Position numbers and translations under genes: made by a program
In this document: positions 54,374-62,742 of the stretch, in pieces
Layout: every line of letters starts with the position of its first letter
Position numbering within the stretch: the stretch's first letter is position 1
From: Burkholderiales bacterium
GTDB lineage: Bacteria; Pseudomonadota; Gammaproteobacteria; Burkholderiales; Burkholderiaceae
DNA: 64,000 nucleotides
Assembly (NCBI GenBank): GCA_021287185.1
Contig: JAJTAZ010000019.1
Coordinates: 1 to 64,000 of the forward strand
Direction: 5' to 3'
Notes under the pieces: model-generated
Seen by the model: only the letters and a program-made list of their open reading frames with translations
Databases searched by the model: none
Told to the model about the DNA's origin: nothing

Positions 54374-55399
54374 ATGCACACCAAAGAAATCATTGAACAG
54401 CTGCTCCAAGGCAATGACTTGCCACCCATCGTGATGCGCGACTTTGTGACCCAAATGATGACAGGCAGTGCGTCGCCTGTGGCTGCGGGCGCGATTTTGA
54501 TTGCCCTGCGTGCCAAAGGTGAATCCATGCGCGAACTGGTGACCGCCGCCGAAGTGATGCGTGATTTTGCCAACCACGTGGTCATGCCAGCAGGCACGCC
54601 CTTATTGGATATTGTCGGCACAGGGGGCGATGGCACATCAACGTTTAATATTTCGACGACTTGCTTGTTCGTAATTGCGGCAGCAGGCGGTCAGGTTGCC
54701 AAACACGGCAATCGCAGTGTTTCGAGTAAATCAGGCTCAGCCGATGCGATTGAAGCACTCGGCGCAAACCTCAATCTAAACGCCAAGCAAGTCGCACAGT
54801 GCATCAGCCAAACAGGCATGGGTTTTATGTTTGCACCCAACCACCACCCTGCGATGCGCCACATCAGTCCAATTCGTAAAGAACTCGGCGTGCGCACCCT
54901 GTTTAATATGATTGGTCCGCTGGCAAACCCCGCCAATGCGCCGTATATGCTCATGGGGGTATTTTCGCGTCATCTATTGCCCGTCATGTCCGAAGTCTTG
55001 CGCCAGTTGGGCACGAAACGCGCGTTGGTGGTGTATTCAGAAGATGGTATGGATGAAGTGTCGATTTTCGCCCCGACCTATGTCTCAGAACTCAGAGATG
55101 GTCACATCCGAGAGTACACGATTAATCCAAACCACTTTAATTTTGATTACGCCAGCATCCATGATATTCGTGTGCAAAGCCCTGAGCAGTCCATTGAGAT
55201 GATGAAAACGGCTTTGAGCGGCGCACCGAGTGCCGCACGCGACATCGTACTGCTGAATTCAGGTGTTGCTTTATACACCTTGGGTATGTGCAAAACCATT
55301 GAGCAAGGCGTGGACAAGGCACGCGAAGTGATTGATTCTGGCAAACCTTTAGAGAAAATCGCTGAATACGTTGCTTTTACCCAGCAATTTAAAGAATAA
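54374..55399 (+). CDS. trpD: Anthranilate phosphoribosyltransferase
   Basis: Joins anthranilate and PRPP to phosphoribosyl-anthranilate. The 341-residue protein has the PRPP-binding DIVGTGGDGTSTFNIST near 76-92, the KHGNRSVSSKSGSADAIEALG region near 112-132, MGFMFAPNHHPAM near 155 and the GPLANPANA motif near 182. AAGGA lies before the start. Length and motifs are complete. Confidence 0.97.
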   Translation: MHTKEIIEQLLQGNDLPPIVMRDFVTQMMTGSASPVAAGAILIALRAKGESMRELVTAAEVMRDFANHVVMPAGTPLLDIVGTGGDGTSTFNISTTCLFVIAAAGGQVAKHGNRSVSSKSGSADAIEALGANLNLNAKQVAQCISQTGMGFMFAPNHHPAMRHISPIRKELGVRTLFNMIGPLANPANAPYMLMGVFSRHLLPVMSEVLRQLGTKRALVVYSEDGMDEVSIFAPTYVSELRDGHIREYTINPNHFNFDYASIHDIRVQSPEQSIEMMKTALSGAPSAARDIVLLNSGVALYTLGMCKTIEQGVDKAREVIDSGKPLEKIAEYVAFTQQFKE

Positions 55400-55433
55400 A
55401 TCAAAGAATCCATGAAAGAATGAATCCATTTCC

Positions 55434-56231
55434 ATGAGCGACATTTTAAATAAAATCATTGCCACCAAGCACATCGAAATCGCACGCGCACGTGAATTGG
55501 TGTCCGATACCGAAATGGCCAACCTTGCACAAGCCGCAGCGAACAATAACCCCGCACGTGATTTTGTCGGCGCAATTCGTTCGCGCGTGGCCGCCAAGCA
55601 ATCTGCGGTGATTGCCGAAATCAAAAAAGCCTCGCCTTCCAAAGGGGTGCTGCGCGAACACTTTCTGCCCGCACAAATTGCACGTGAATATGAATTCGCG
55701 GGTGCGGCATGTCTGTCGGTGCTCACCGACGAACAGTATTTTCAAGGACACGCCGATTACCTAAAATCCGCGCGCGCTGCTTGCGCCCTGCCCGTGTTGC
55801 GCAAAGATTTTATGGTGGATGTCTATCAAGTCGATCAAGCACGTGCTTGGGGCGCGGATGCCATTTTACTCATCGCCGCCTCATTGACTTTGGATGAGAT
55901 GAAAGTCATGGAGCAGCACGCATTCAATTTGGGTATGGCGGTTTTGGTCGAAGTGCACAACCGCGAAGAACTGCACACCGCGCTCAAATTACACACCCCA
56001 TTGCTCGGTATCAATAATCGCAATCTGCGCACATTTGAGGTTAGCCTACAAAACACCTTTGATTTACTGGCGGACATCCCCAAGGACAAAATCGTGGTGA
56101 CTGAATCGGGCATTGCTACGACGGACGATGTGGCACAAATGCACGCGCACGAAGTTTATGCCTTTTTGGTTGGTGAAGCGTTTATGCGTGAAGCCCATGC
56201 GGGTGATGCGCTCAAAAAACTATTTTTCTAA
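55434..56231 (+). CDS. trpC: Indole-3-glycerol phosphate synthase
   Basis: Closes the indole ring from the carboxyphenylamino-deoxyribulose phosphate. The 265-residue TIM barrel has the catalytic Lys in [15 protein letters not shown] near 60, [12 protein letters not shown] near 97, [26 protein letters not shown] near 122-146 in two parts, [12 protein letters not shown] near 195 and [12 protein letters not shown] near 222. It is monofunctional, without a TrpF domain. The CYTH gene follows after 3 bp. Confidence 0.97.
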   Translation: MSDILNKIIATKHIEIARARELVSDTEMANLAQAAANNNPARDFVGAIRSRVAAKQSAVIAEIKKASPSKGVLREHFLPAQIAREYEFAGAACLSVLTDEQYFQGHADYLKSARAACALPVLRKDFMVDVYQVDQARAWGADAILLIAASLTLDEMKVMEQHAFNLGMAVLVEVHNREELHTALKLHTPLLGINNRNLRTFEVSLQNTFDLLADIPKDKIVVTESGIATTDDVAQMHAHEVYAFLVGEAFMREAHAGDALKKLFF

Positions 56232-56234
56232 ACC

Positions 56235-56879
56235 ATGTCCCACATCGAATACGAAATCGCCTTGGACTTGGGTCACACTTGCCCCAACGAGGCTTTTGCA
56301 TGGCTGTCGCAATTACCCGATTGCGCCTATGTACGCACCACGCAGTTGCTCAATATTTATTTCGATACCCCTAATCATGATTTGAAACGCGCCAAAGCAG
56401 CCTTGCGGTTGCGATACGATACCCAAGCCAATTGCTGGCTGCAAACCCTCAAAACAGCAGGACGCGAACACAACGGCATGAGTGCGCGCCAAGAGTGGGA
56501 AGTCGTGCTGCCCGCGTCAGAAACAGACGTACCTGCATGGCAACTCGAACTGTTCTCTCCCGATGCGCAAGCCTACCTTGCGCCGATTGCGCCCGCCATG
56601 CGCCCGCTGTTTCACACAGATTTTAAGCGCGATATTTTTGATTACCGACAGGGTGACAATCATTATGAATGGGCAATTGACCGTGGAGAAATCCGTTCAG
56701 CGCATGAGGAGCATCCCGCACGCATCAGTATTCAAGATTTAGAAATTGAACTCAAGCAAGGTAATGTTGATTCAATGCGCGCACTCGCTGAACGCGCGCG
56801 CACTGCGCTCAATGCCCAACCACAATACTTATCAAAAGCCGCGCGCGGTTATGCTTTGTTCTCAAACGCGCCCAAATGA
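56235..56879 (+). CDS. CYTH-domain protein (triphosphatase-like)
   Basis: The 214-residue protein resembles the CYTH/triphosphate tunnel family, which usually hydrolyses inorganic triphosphate or makes cAMP. The early IEYEIALDL corresponds to the ExExK motif but has Ala where the Lys is expected. Other tunnel residues are present: LRLRYDT, TLKTAG, RQEWEVVL, FKRDIF and DLEIELKQG near 170. The lost Lys makes activity uncertain. It is the last gene of the trp transcription unit, followed by a terminator. Confidence 0.8.
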   Translation: MSHIEYEIALDLGHTCPNEAFAWLSQLPDCAYVRTTQLLNIYFDTPNHDLKRAKAALRLRYDTQANCWLQTLKTAGREHNGMSARQEWEVVLPASETDVPAWQLELFSPDAQAYLAPIAPAMRPLFHTDFKRDIFDYRQGDNHYEWAIDRGEIRSAHEEHPARISIQDLEIELKQGNVDSMRALAERARTALNAQPQYLSKAARGYALFSNAPK

Positions 56880-56896
56880 GATTGCTTAAAAAAGCC

Positions 56897-56920
56897 AAAA
56901 GCGCGGAGTACCGCGCTTTT
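56897..56920. terminator. Bidirectional terminator between the trp operon and pfkA
   Basis: AAAAGCGCGG and CCGCGCTTTT form a perfect 10-bp stem with an AGTA loop, between the convergent CYTH and pfkA genes. Confidence 0.85.
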
Positions 56921-56945
56921 ATCATTTGCTTGAATGATTTGACCC

Positions 56946-57941
56946 TCACAACATCAACACATCCGAAATACGAATGAGTTCTTTATCAATCACATGGTCT
57001 TTTTTAATCGCATCGGTCAATGAGGTGTAGGCGATTTGACCTGAAATCATCCCCGCCATCACGCCACGACGACCGACCATCAAGCCTTCCACAGCAGCCA
57101 CACCCAAACGTGAAGCAAGCACGCGGTCGGCACAACTCGGCGAGCCACCGCGCTGCAAGTGACCAAGCACCGTGACGCGCAAATCATAATGCGGGGCGCG
57201 TTCACGAACGCGGTTTGCCAATTCGTACACCCCGCCCTCTTCGCCCTCGGCAACCACCACCATAGAAGCGACTTTGCCCAACTGTGAGGCGCGATCTAAG
57301 GCAGCAAACATTTTATCCAAATCCAAATGCTCCTCTGGAATCAAAATGTCTTGGACCCCTCCCGCAATTCCGCTGTTGAGCGCGAGAAAGCCTGCGTCAC
57401 GCCCCATCACTTCAATCAAAAACAATCGATTGTGCGAGGTGGCCGTGTCACGAATTTTATCAATCGCTTCAACCACGGTATTGAGCGCGGTGTCATAACC
57501 AATCGTGGTGTCCGTGCCATAAATATCGTTATCAATCGTCCCTGGCAAGCCAATAATCGGCACATCGTATTCGGTACCAAAAATTTCCGCCCCAGTGAAC
57601 GAGCCATCACCACCGATGACCACCAAAGCGTCCAATTTATTTTCTTTGTAATGCTGGTAAGCAATCGCGCGCCCTTCGGTGGTCATGAATTCCATGCAAC
57701 GCGCAGTGCGCAACATCGTTCCACCTTTTTGAATGATGCCTTTCACATCGCGCGGTCCCAACTCTTTCATCTGATTATCAACCAAACCTTTGTAACCTTG
57801 CTCAATCCCAACGGCAACCAAGCCATGATAAGCACAAGCACGCACCACGGCGCGCAGTGCAGCATTCATACCAGGGGCGTCACCACCTGAAGTTAAGACC
57901 CCGACACGTTGGATACTTGGCGTTTTCTTTTTAGTCATCAT
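56946..57941 (-). CDS. pfkA: ATP-dependent 6-phosphofructokinase
   Basis: Phosphorylates fructose 6-phosphate, the committed step of glycolysis. The 331-residue protein has GVLTSGGDAPGMNAALRAVVR near 14-34 in two parts, VVIGGDGSFTGA near 108, the catalytic PGTIDNDIYGTDTTIGYDTA near 133-152 with Gly-Asp (GGDGS) indicating ATP rather than pyrophosphate use, and MGRDAGFLA near 178. Many Betaproteobacteria lack this enzyme, so its presence suggests a working Embden-Meyerhof pathway. Confidence 0.95.
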   Translation of the reverse strand: MMTKKKTPSIQRVGVLTSGGDAPGMNAALRAVVRACAYHGLVAVGIEQGYKGLVDNQMKELGPRDVKGIIQKGGTMLRTARCMEFMTTEGRAIAYQHYKENKLDALVVIGGDGSFTGAEIFGTEYDVPIIGLPGTIDNDIYGTDTTIGYDTALNTVVEAIDKIRDTATSHNRLFLIEVMGRDAGFLALNSGIAGGVQDILIPEEHLDLDKMFAALDRASQLGKVASMVVVAEGEEGGVYELANRVRERAPHYDLRVTVLGHLQRGGSPSCADRVLASRLGVAAVEGLMVGRRGVMAGMISGQIAYTSLTDAIKKDHVIDKELIRISDVLML

Positions 57942-58068
57942 GATTGCCCTTATTGTTCATAAAAACGGATATTGCCATTCTACCTTTTTTCATTAACAAC
58001 CTGTGTTCCATTGCGGTGCTTTGACGAAATTTGAGCGACAAAGTGCTGTGTTACAATAGCCGCCATTC

Positions 58069-59058
58069 ATGACACTGAAAATCACCATGCACCCTGCTCA
58101 AATTCTCTTTTCCGACAGCCAAGCACCGCGCATACTTTCACCCGTTGAACACTACGCAGGCAACCTGCGGTTTATCGAAAAAGCCCTGCGCCAACAACAC
58201 GATCTGCAAGGCATTTTCGACATCACGCTTGACCTTGAGGACGGTGCGAGCGTGGGGCAAGAATCGGCTCAAGCCAAACTATTTGGCGACATTTTAGCCA
58301 GTGAAAAAAACACCTACCGACGCCTTGGGGTACGCGTTCACGACCCTTTGCACACACATTTTTCCATGGATGTCGATGAGGTGTTGCGAACCGCTAAACA
58401 AGCTCCTGCGTATTGGATGATTCCAAAAATCACGGGTTTGACGCAAGCGAAATCCGCAATTCAAACCATCGTCCAAAGCCATGTTCGACAGCAAGTTCCC
58501 TTTGCACCCATTCATTTGCTGATTGAAACCCACGGCGCACTGCACGATGTGTACGACATCGCAGCTCTGCCTGAGGTTGAAAGTCTGTCGTTCGGTCTAA
58601 TGGATTTTGTCTCTGCACACCACGGCACCATCCCAGCCAGTGCCATGACCAGCCCAATGCAGTTTGACCACCCAATGGTCGCGTATGCCAAATTGGCGAT
58701 CGCGCGAGCTTGCGCCGCACACGGTAAAGTCGCCAATCACAATGTCACCACCGATTATCAAACCGCTGGCGCGGCTCTCGCCGATGCACGCCGTGCGCGC
58801 GACGAATTTGGCTATTTGCGCATGTGGAGCATCCATCCGAATCAAATTAACGAAATTCTACAAGCATTCGCACCCGATGCCGATGAGGTTCAGTTTGCGA
58901 CGGATTTACTGCTCAAAGCAGCCGCAACGCAGTGGGGGCCGATTTCATTCGAAGGTAAATTACACGACCGCGCGAGTTTTCGACATTATTGGTTGGTTTT
59001 AGAGCGCGCCCATCGTATGAACAATATCCTTCCGCTATCGGTTGCCCATTGGTTTTAA
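58069..59058 (+). CDS. HpcH/HpaI aldolase / citrate lyase beta (CitE-like) family protein
   Basis: The 329-residue TIM-barrel enzyme (a second ATG at 58087 is possible) resembles CitE-like acyl-CoA lyases. Seen are the early substrate/metal region DITLDLEDGASVGQE near 50, the catalytic Arg region RLGVRVHD, PKITGLTQA near 125, the metal-binding Glu in LLIETHGALHDVYDI near 152 and GLMDFVSAHHG near 176. Such enzymes cleave citryl-CoA, malyl-CoA or methylmalyl-CoA-type substrates. No citrate lyase alpha or gamma genes are near, so a malyl-CoA-type or other role is more likely. It is divergent from pfkA. Confidence 0.85.
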   Translation: MTLKITMHPAQILFSDSQAPRILSPVEHYAGNLRFIEKALRQQHDLQGIFDITLDLEDGASVGQESAQAKLFGDILASEKNTYRRLGVRVHDPLHTHFSMDVDEVLRTAKQAPAYWMIPKITGLTQAKSAIQTIVQSHVRQQVPFAPIHLLIETHGALHDVYDIAALPEVESLSFGLMDFVSAHHGTIPASAMTSPMQFDHPMVAYAKLAIARACAAHGKVANHNVTTDYQTAGAALADARRARDEFGYLRMWSIHPNQINEILQAFAPDADEVQFATDLLLKAAATQWGPISFEGKLHDRASFRHYWLVLERAHRMNNILPLSVAHWF

Positions 59059-59060
59059 AT

Positions 59061-60323
59061 ATGTCCGTTACAAACAATTCAGAACATCCTTTGCGCTCAC
59101 GTCCCTTCATCGCCCTACTCACCTACCGCTTGACCGTGATACTGTGCTACCAAATCACCAGTGTGGTGGTTGGCTGGCAGGTGTATCAAATCACAGGTAG
59201 CGAGTTGGCCTTGGGTTTAATCGGTTTGGCGGAAGTCATCCCATATTTTTCGACCGCACTGTTCGCAGGCTATGCGGTGGATCATCTCTCGCGCAAATTT
59301 TTGGGCACTTTGGCATGTGGCTTACTCATTGTGATGTCCACAACCCTATGGTGGGTTTCATCCGATGTCGGCATGCTGTGGACACGTGCGTTTGGCGCGT
59401 TGCCGATTTATCTTGCGATTGGTCTATCGGGGTTTGCGCGTGCTTTTTTAAGCCCCGTGTACAACACACTGTTGGTGCGTTTGGTTGAGCGCAAAGACTA
59501 CGCGCGTGCCACAGGGGTTGGCACCAGCATCTTTCAATTCGCACAAATCGCTGGCCCTGCCATTGGCGGTGGACTGCTCGCATTAGGTGATTTGACTTGG
59601 GCGTATGGGGTGACATTCATCTGTGCGTTTATCGCCATGTTCGCACTGCAATGGATTCCCAAACACGCCACCAATCCCGTTAAAAGCCAAACACAACACA
59701 GCCTCGCCAGTGTGTTTTCGGGTATCTCAGAGGGTTTAAAATTTGTGTTTTCACATTCGATATTGTTGGCGGCTTTGGCTTTGGATATGTTCGCTGTTTT
59801 GTTCGGTGGTGCAATGGCATTGCTACCCGCCTTCGTAAAAACCGTGTTGCACAGCGGGCCTGAAACCTTGGGCTTGTTGCGTGCCGCACCCGCCTGCGGT
59901 GCGATTCTCATGGGAATTTACCTCACGCGCCACCCGATTAACCGTCATGCGGGGCGGATATTGCTCTCTGTGGTGGTCGGTTTTGGCTTGGCAATGATTG
60001 TATTTGCATTGTCTCAATCGTTGTGGTTATCTTTGACTGCATTGTTTGTTTCGGGACTGTTTGACAGCGTGTCGGTGGTACTGCGCTCCACCATCTTGCA
60101 GTTAACCACACCCGACGAAATGCGCGGAAGAGTGTCTGCCATCAACGGAATTTTCATCGGCTCATCGAATGAATTGGGTGCATTTGAATCAGGTGTCACA
60201 GCACAGTTGATGGGCTTGGTGCCATCGGTGGTATTTGGTGGTTTGATGACACTGGTGGTGGTTGCGGTGGTCGGCTACAGCGTGCCAAAATTGCGGCGGT
60301 TGCATATTGGGGATTTGGTGTAG
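59061..60323 (+). CDS. MFS transporter (EntS/multidrug-export-like)
   Basis: The 420-residue protein starts at 59061, 2 bp after the lyase stop. Twelve hydrophobic helices are apparent; the ITGSELALGLIGLAEVIPYF phrase (40-59) and the late RSTILQLTTPDEMRGRVSAING with FIGSSNELGAFESG are typical of the EntS-like branch of MFS exporters. Substrate is unknown. The short spacing suggests cotranscription with the CitE-like gene. Confidence 0.88.
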   Translation: MSVTNNSEHPLRSRPFIALLTYRLTVILCYQITSVVVGWQVYQITGSELALGLIGLAEVIPYFSTALFAGYAVDHLSRKFLGTLACGLLIVMSTTLWWVSSDVGMLWTRAFGALPIYLAIGLSGFARAFLSPVYNTLLVRLVERKDYARATGVGTSIFQFAQIAGPAIGGGLLALGDLTWAYGVTFICAFIAMFALQWIPKHATNPVKSQTQHSLASVFSGISEGLKFVFSHSILLAALALDMFAVLFGGAMALLPAFVKTVLHSGPETLGLLRAAPACGAILMGIYLTRHPINRHAGRILLSVVVGFGLAMIVFALSQSLWLSLTALFVSGLFDSVSVVLRSTILQLTTPDEMRGRVSAINGIFIGSSNELGAFESGVTAQLMGLVPSVVFGGLMTLVVVAVVGYSVPKLRRLHIGDLV

Positions 60324-60429
60324 CACCCAGCGTATGATGATCAACGTGTTGTGCGTATTACCCAATTTAATCTAACTTGTGCTGTCATGCGTACGATTAC
60401 GCTATCGCTAATCTTAGCTACGATTTACG

Positions 60430-60921
60430 TTATTTTTCGATTTTCATAAATGGTGTTTTTTCATAATACAAGATTTCAAAACACTCCGAATCTTGGGTAA
60501 TGAATTGAATAATCAGATAACTTCTATCAGGCTGATAAGAAACGAGGCAACCAAGTTTGTAATTCAAATTCGTTACTAGATGCTTAATCTTCCTTTTGTC
60601 GCGTCCACTTGAATACCTTTTTTTTGCCTCAATAGCTAAATAGTTTAAGTCACCGCTTTGTCTTTTATGGGCAATTATATCTGGACGAATAGGCTTACCT
60701 TCCATTATTTTAGGATCAACTTTTTTATACTTATCGTATTCAACATCAACATCTATTCCGTCAAATGATTGTTTAATAAAAGATTCGACATACTGAGCAA
60801 ATTTGTGATTGATGCATTCTTCTTTAACTGAACTTTCAATTAATAGATAGTCATCTTCACACAGTTTTGACAGTGACTTGATTACGATTTCTTTTAGTGC
60901 AAGTGGGGTCATTGTTTCCAT
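60430..60921 (-). CDS. Orphan PD-(D/E)XK-like hypothetical protein
   Basis: A 163-residue A+T-rich gene (start 60921 or 60912). I do not recognise a named family. The centre reads KPIRPDIIAHKR (Asp81) and then LNYLAIEAKKR with Glu98-x-Lys100, the spacing of a PD-(D/E)XK nuclease core. The fold prediction ends with two strands (GCLVSYQPDRSYLIIQF, ILYYEKTPF). It lies between an MFS gene and ispD with no partner methylase. Composition and isolation suggest recent transfer. It could be a defence nuclease or a remnant of one. Confidence 0.6.
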   Translation of the reverse strand: METMTPLALKEIVIKSLSKLCEDDYLLIESSVKEECINHKFAQYVESFIKQSFDGIDVDVEYDKYKKVDPKIMEGKPIRPDIIAHKRQSGDLNYLAIEAKKRYSSGRDKRKIKHLVTNLNYKLGCLVSYQPDRSYLIIQFITQDSECFEILYYEKTPFMKIEK

Positions 60922-60940
60922 TTTTAACTTTGTCTATAAA

Positions 60941-61729
60941 TCAAACAGATTTCTGCAAATAAAACCCTGCCAACTCAAAATCCTGCGGATAGGTCACTTT
61001 GATGTTTCGCGCATCACCCTGCACCAGTAACGGCTGATAACCCGACCATTCCATCACACTGGCTTCATCGGTAATCGTTTGCGCAACCTCTTCGTCGGTG
61101 AGCGCGTCGCTCAGAGCGTTGTACAATCGACTGACCGCGAACATCTGCGGGGTTTGTGCGCCCCAAAGTGCGTTTCTATCGACGGTTTTTTTAATATGTG
61201 TGTGGTCGGTCGAGAGTTTCACAGTATCGGTCATGGGCAAGGCGAGGATGCCACCGACCGCCTGCCATTCAGCGTGGTGTTCAAACTGCGCTTGCGCTTC
61301 ACGCCAAACCTCGTCACGTAAACGCAATATACTTTCATTGCTCACACACGGACGCGCTGCATCGTGCACCATGACCCACGCCTCGTCATGCGCGCCCAAT
61401 TGACCGTCCAATTCTGCCAAACCATTGCGCACCGACTCGGCGCGGGTTGAGCCACCCACAGGCAAAACCACCACTCGATCATTCAGACTGTTTTGTGTCA
61501 ACAACGGTGCGATACTGTGGGCGAACCAATCATCTGCTGACGAAATCACCACATATACACGCGCAATTTCGGGCACATTCGCGAATGCTTGTATCGTGTG
61601 CCAAAACATCGGCGCGTCATGAATGTTTTGATATTGTTTCGGCACCACGCCGCCTGCGCGCGCGCCCACGCCAGCGGCACAAATGAGCGCGTAAAGCGGA
61701 TATTCAGAGATTTTATGTACTGTATTCAT
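60941..61729 (-). CDS. ispD: 2-C-methyl-D-erythritol 4-phosphate cytidylyltransferase
   Basis: Third step of the MEP isoprenoid pathway, making CDP-ME. The 262-residue form begins at 61729 (the open frame to 61960 is an unlikely extension into the efeO promoter). Motifs are LICAAGVGARAGGVVPKQYQ near 14-33, VMVHDAARPCVS near 120 and TDEASVMEWSGYQPLLVQGDARNIKVT in parts near 215-240. ispF, often its neighbour, is not seen. Confidence 0.95.
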   Translation of the reverse strand: MNTVHKISEYPLYALICAAGVGARAGGVVPKQYQNIHDAPMFWHTIQAFANVPEIARVYVVISSADDWFAHSIAPLLTQNSLNDRVVVLPVGGSTRAESVRNGLAELDGQLGAHDEAWVMVHDAARPCVSNESILRLRDEVWREAQAQFEHHAEWQAVGGILALPMTDTVKLSTDHTHIKKTVDRNALWGAQTPQMFAVSRLYNALSDALTDEEVAQTITDEASVMEWSGYQPLLVQGDARNIKVTYPQDFELAGFYLQKSV

Positions 61730-61835
61730 GGGGTTATTGTATTCGAATTCGTGCTTTGCTCGTGCACTGATGCGCAAAAAATCCAATGATTTGAGATATT
61801 TGACAAAAATGCTTGACCCAAAAGTTAAATGCAAT

Positions 61836-61854
61836 GATAATGAGAATGATTCTT
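61836..61854 (+). promoter_or_regulatory. Fur box upstream of efeO
   Basis: GATAATGAGAATGATTCTT matches the 19-bp Fur consensus at 15 positions and lies 24 bp before the efeO start. It indicates repression by Fur when iron is sufficient. Confidence 0.8.
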
Positions 61855-61878
61855 CTTTGTATTTTATTAAGGACTTAT

Positions 61879-62733
61879 ATGAAAAAAATTGTATTTCCCA
61901 TGCTGCTAACCGCCACCTTGATTTTAGGTGCTTGTGATAAAGCCCCCTCACCTGAAGCAACTAAAACTCAAGTCGCACCGCAAAACAGCACGCCCATCAC
62001 CGCCAATGATTTAAGCACGGAAACCAAAGCCTATCAACAATGGGTGGAAGGGCAAATTGATTTGCTGTTGTCTGACACAGAAAAATTTGTCGCTGCTTTA
62101 AATGCAGGCAATGTGGCAGAAGCCAAGCGTATTTACCCGTTGGCGCGCATGTATTTTGAACGTTCTGAACCGATTGCTGAAAGTTTTGGTGATTTAGACC
62201 CGCGCATTGACAACCGCGAGGCAGATCTTGAAAAGGACGAGGTTTGGACGGGTTTTCATCGAATCGAGAAAATTCTATGGACTCAAAACACCACCAAAGG
62301 CACGGAGCAATTGGGCAAGCAGTTGATTAACGATATCAAAGAATTGCGAGCGAAAATTCCAACGGCCAATGTTACAGGCGAATTGATGGTACAAGGTTCA
62401 GTGGACTTGCTCAACGAAGTGTCCACCAGCAAAATCACAGGCGAAGAGGAAATTTTCTCGCACACTGATTTATATGACTTCAAAGCCAATATCGAAGGTG
62501 CGCAAAAGATATTTGAAATTTTCACCCCAAAACTTCAAACCAAAAACCCTGCTTTGGTCACTGAATTAACAGACAAATTCACAGTCATTAACGCGTTGTT
62601 GGATAAACACAAACAAGGTGACAACGGCTACATCTCCTACACCAAGCTCACCCCACAAGACACCAAAGAACTTGCTGAGGCCGTGAACAAATTGGGTGAA
62701 CCTTTGGCACAAATGGGCATCGTTTTAAAATAA
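61879..62733 (+). CDS. efeO: EfeO-type iron uptake lipoprotein (M75/imelysin domain)
   Basis: Periplasmic component of the EfeUOB ferrous iron system. The 284-residue protein starts at 61879 (AAGGAC upstream), has a lipoprotein signal ending LILGAC and one imelysin-like M75 helical domain (about 40-284) with ARMYFERSEPIAESFGDLD near 110, EVWTGFHRIEKILW near 140 (HxxE metal motif) and a long helical C-terminus. There is no N-terminal cupredoxin, so it is the short EfeM/EfeO form. efeB follows after 9 bp. No efeU is seen upstream; it may lie beyond the window. Confidence 0.9.
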   Translation: MKKIVFPMLLTATLILGACDKAPSPEATKTQVAPQNSTPITANDLSTETKAYQQWVEGQIDLLLSDTEKFVAALNAGNVAEAKRIYPLARMYFERSEPIAESFGDLDPRIDNREADLEKDEVWTGFHRIEKILWTQNTTKGTEQLGKQLINDIKELRAKIPTANVTGELMVQGSVDLLNEVSTSKITGEEEIFSHTDLYDFKANIEGAQKIFEIFTPKLQTKNPALVTELTDKFTVINALLDKHKQGDNGYISYTKLTPQDTKELAEAVNKLGEPLAQMGIVLK

Positions 62734-62742
62734 ACCGAAAAC

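Noticed and set aside
61730-61960. N-terminal extension of ispD by 77 codons
   Set aside because: It would cover the Fur box and promoter of efeO, and the conserved IspD start region begins just after the ATG at 61729.
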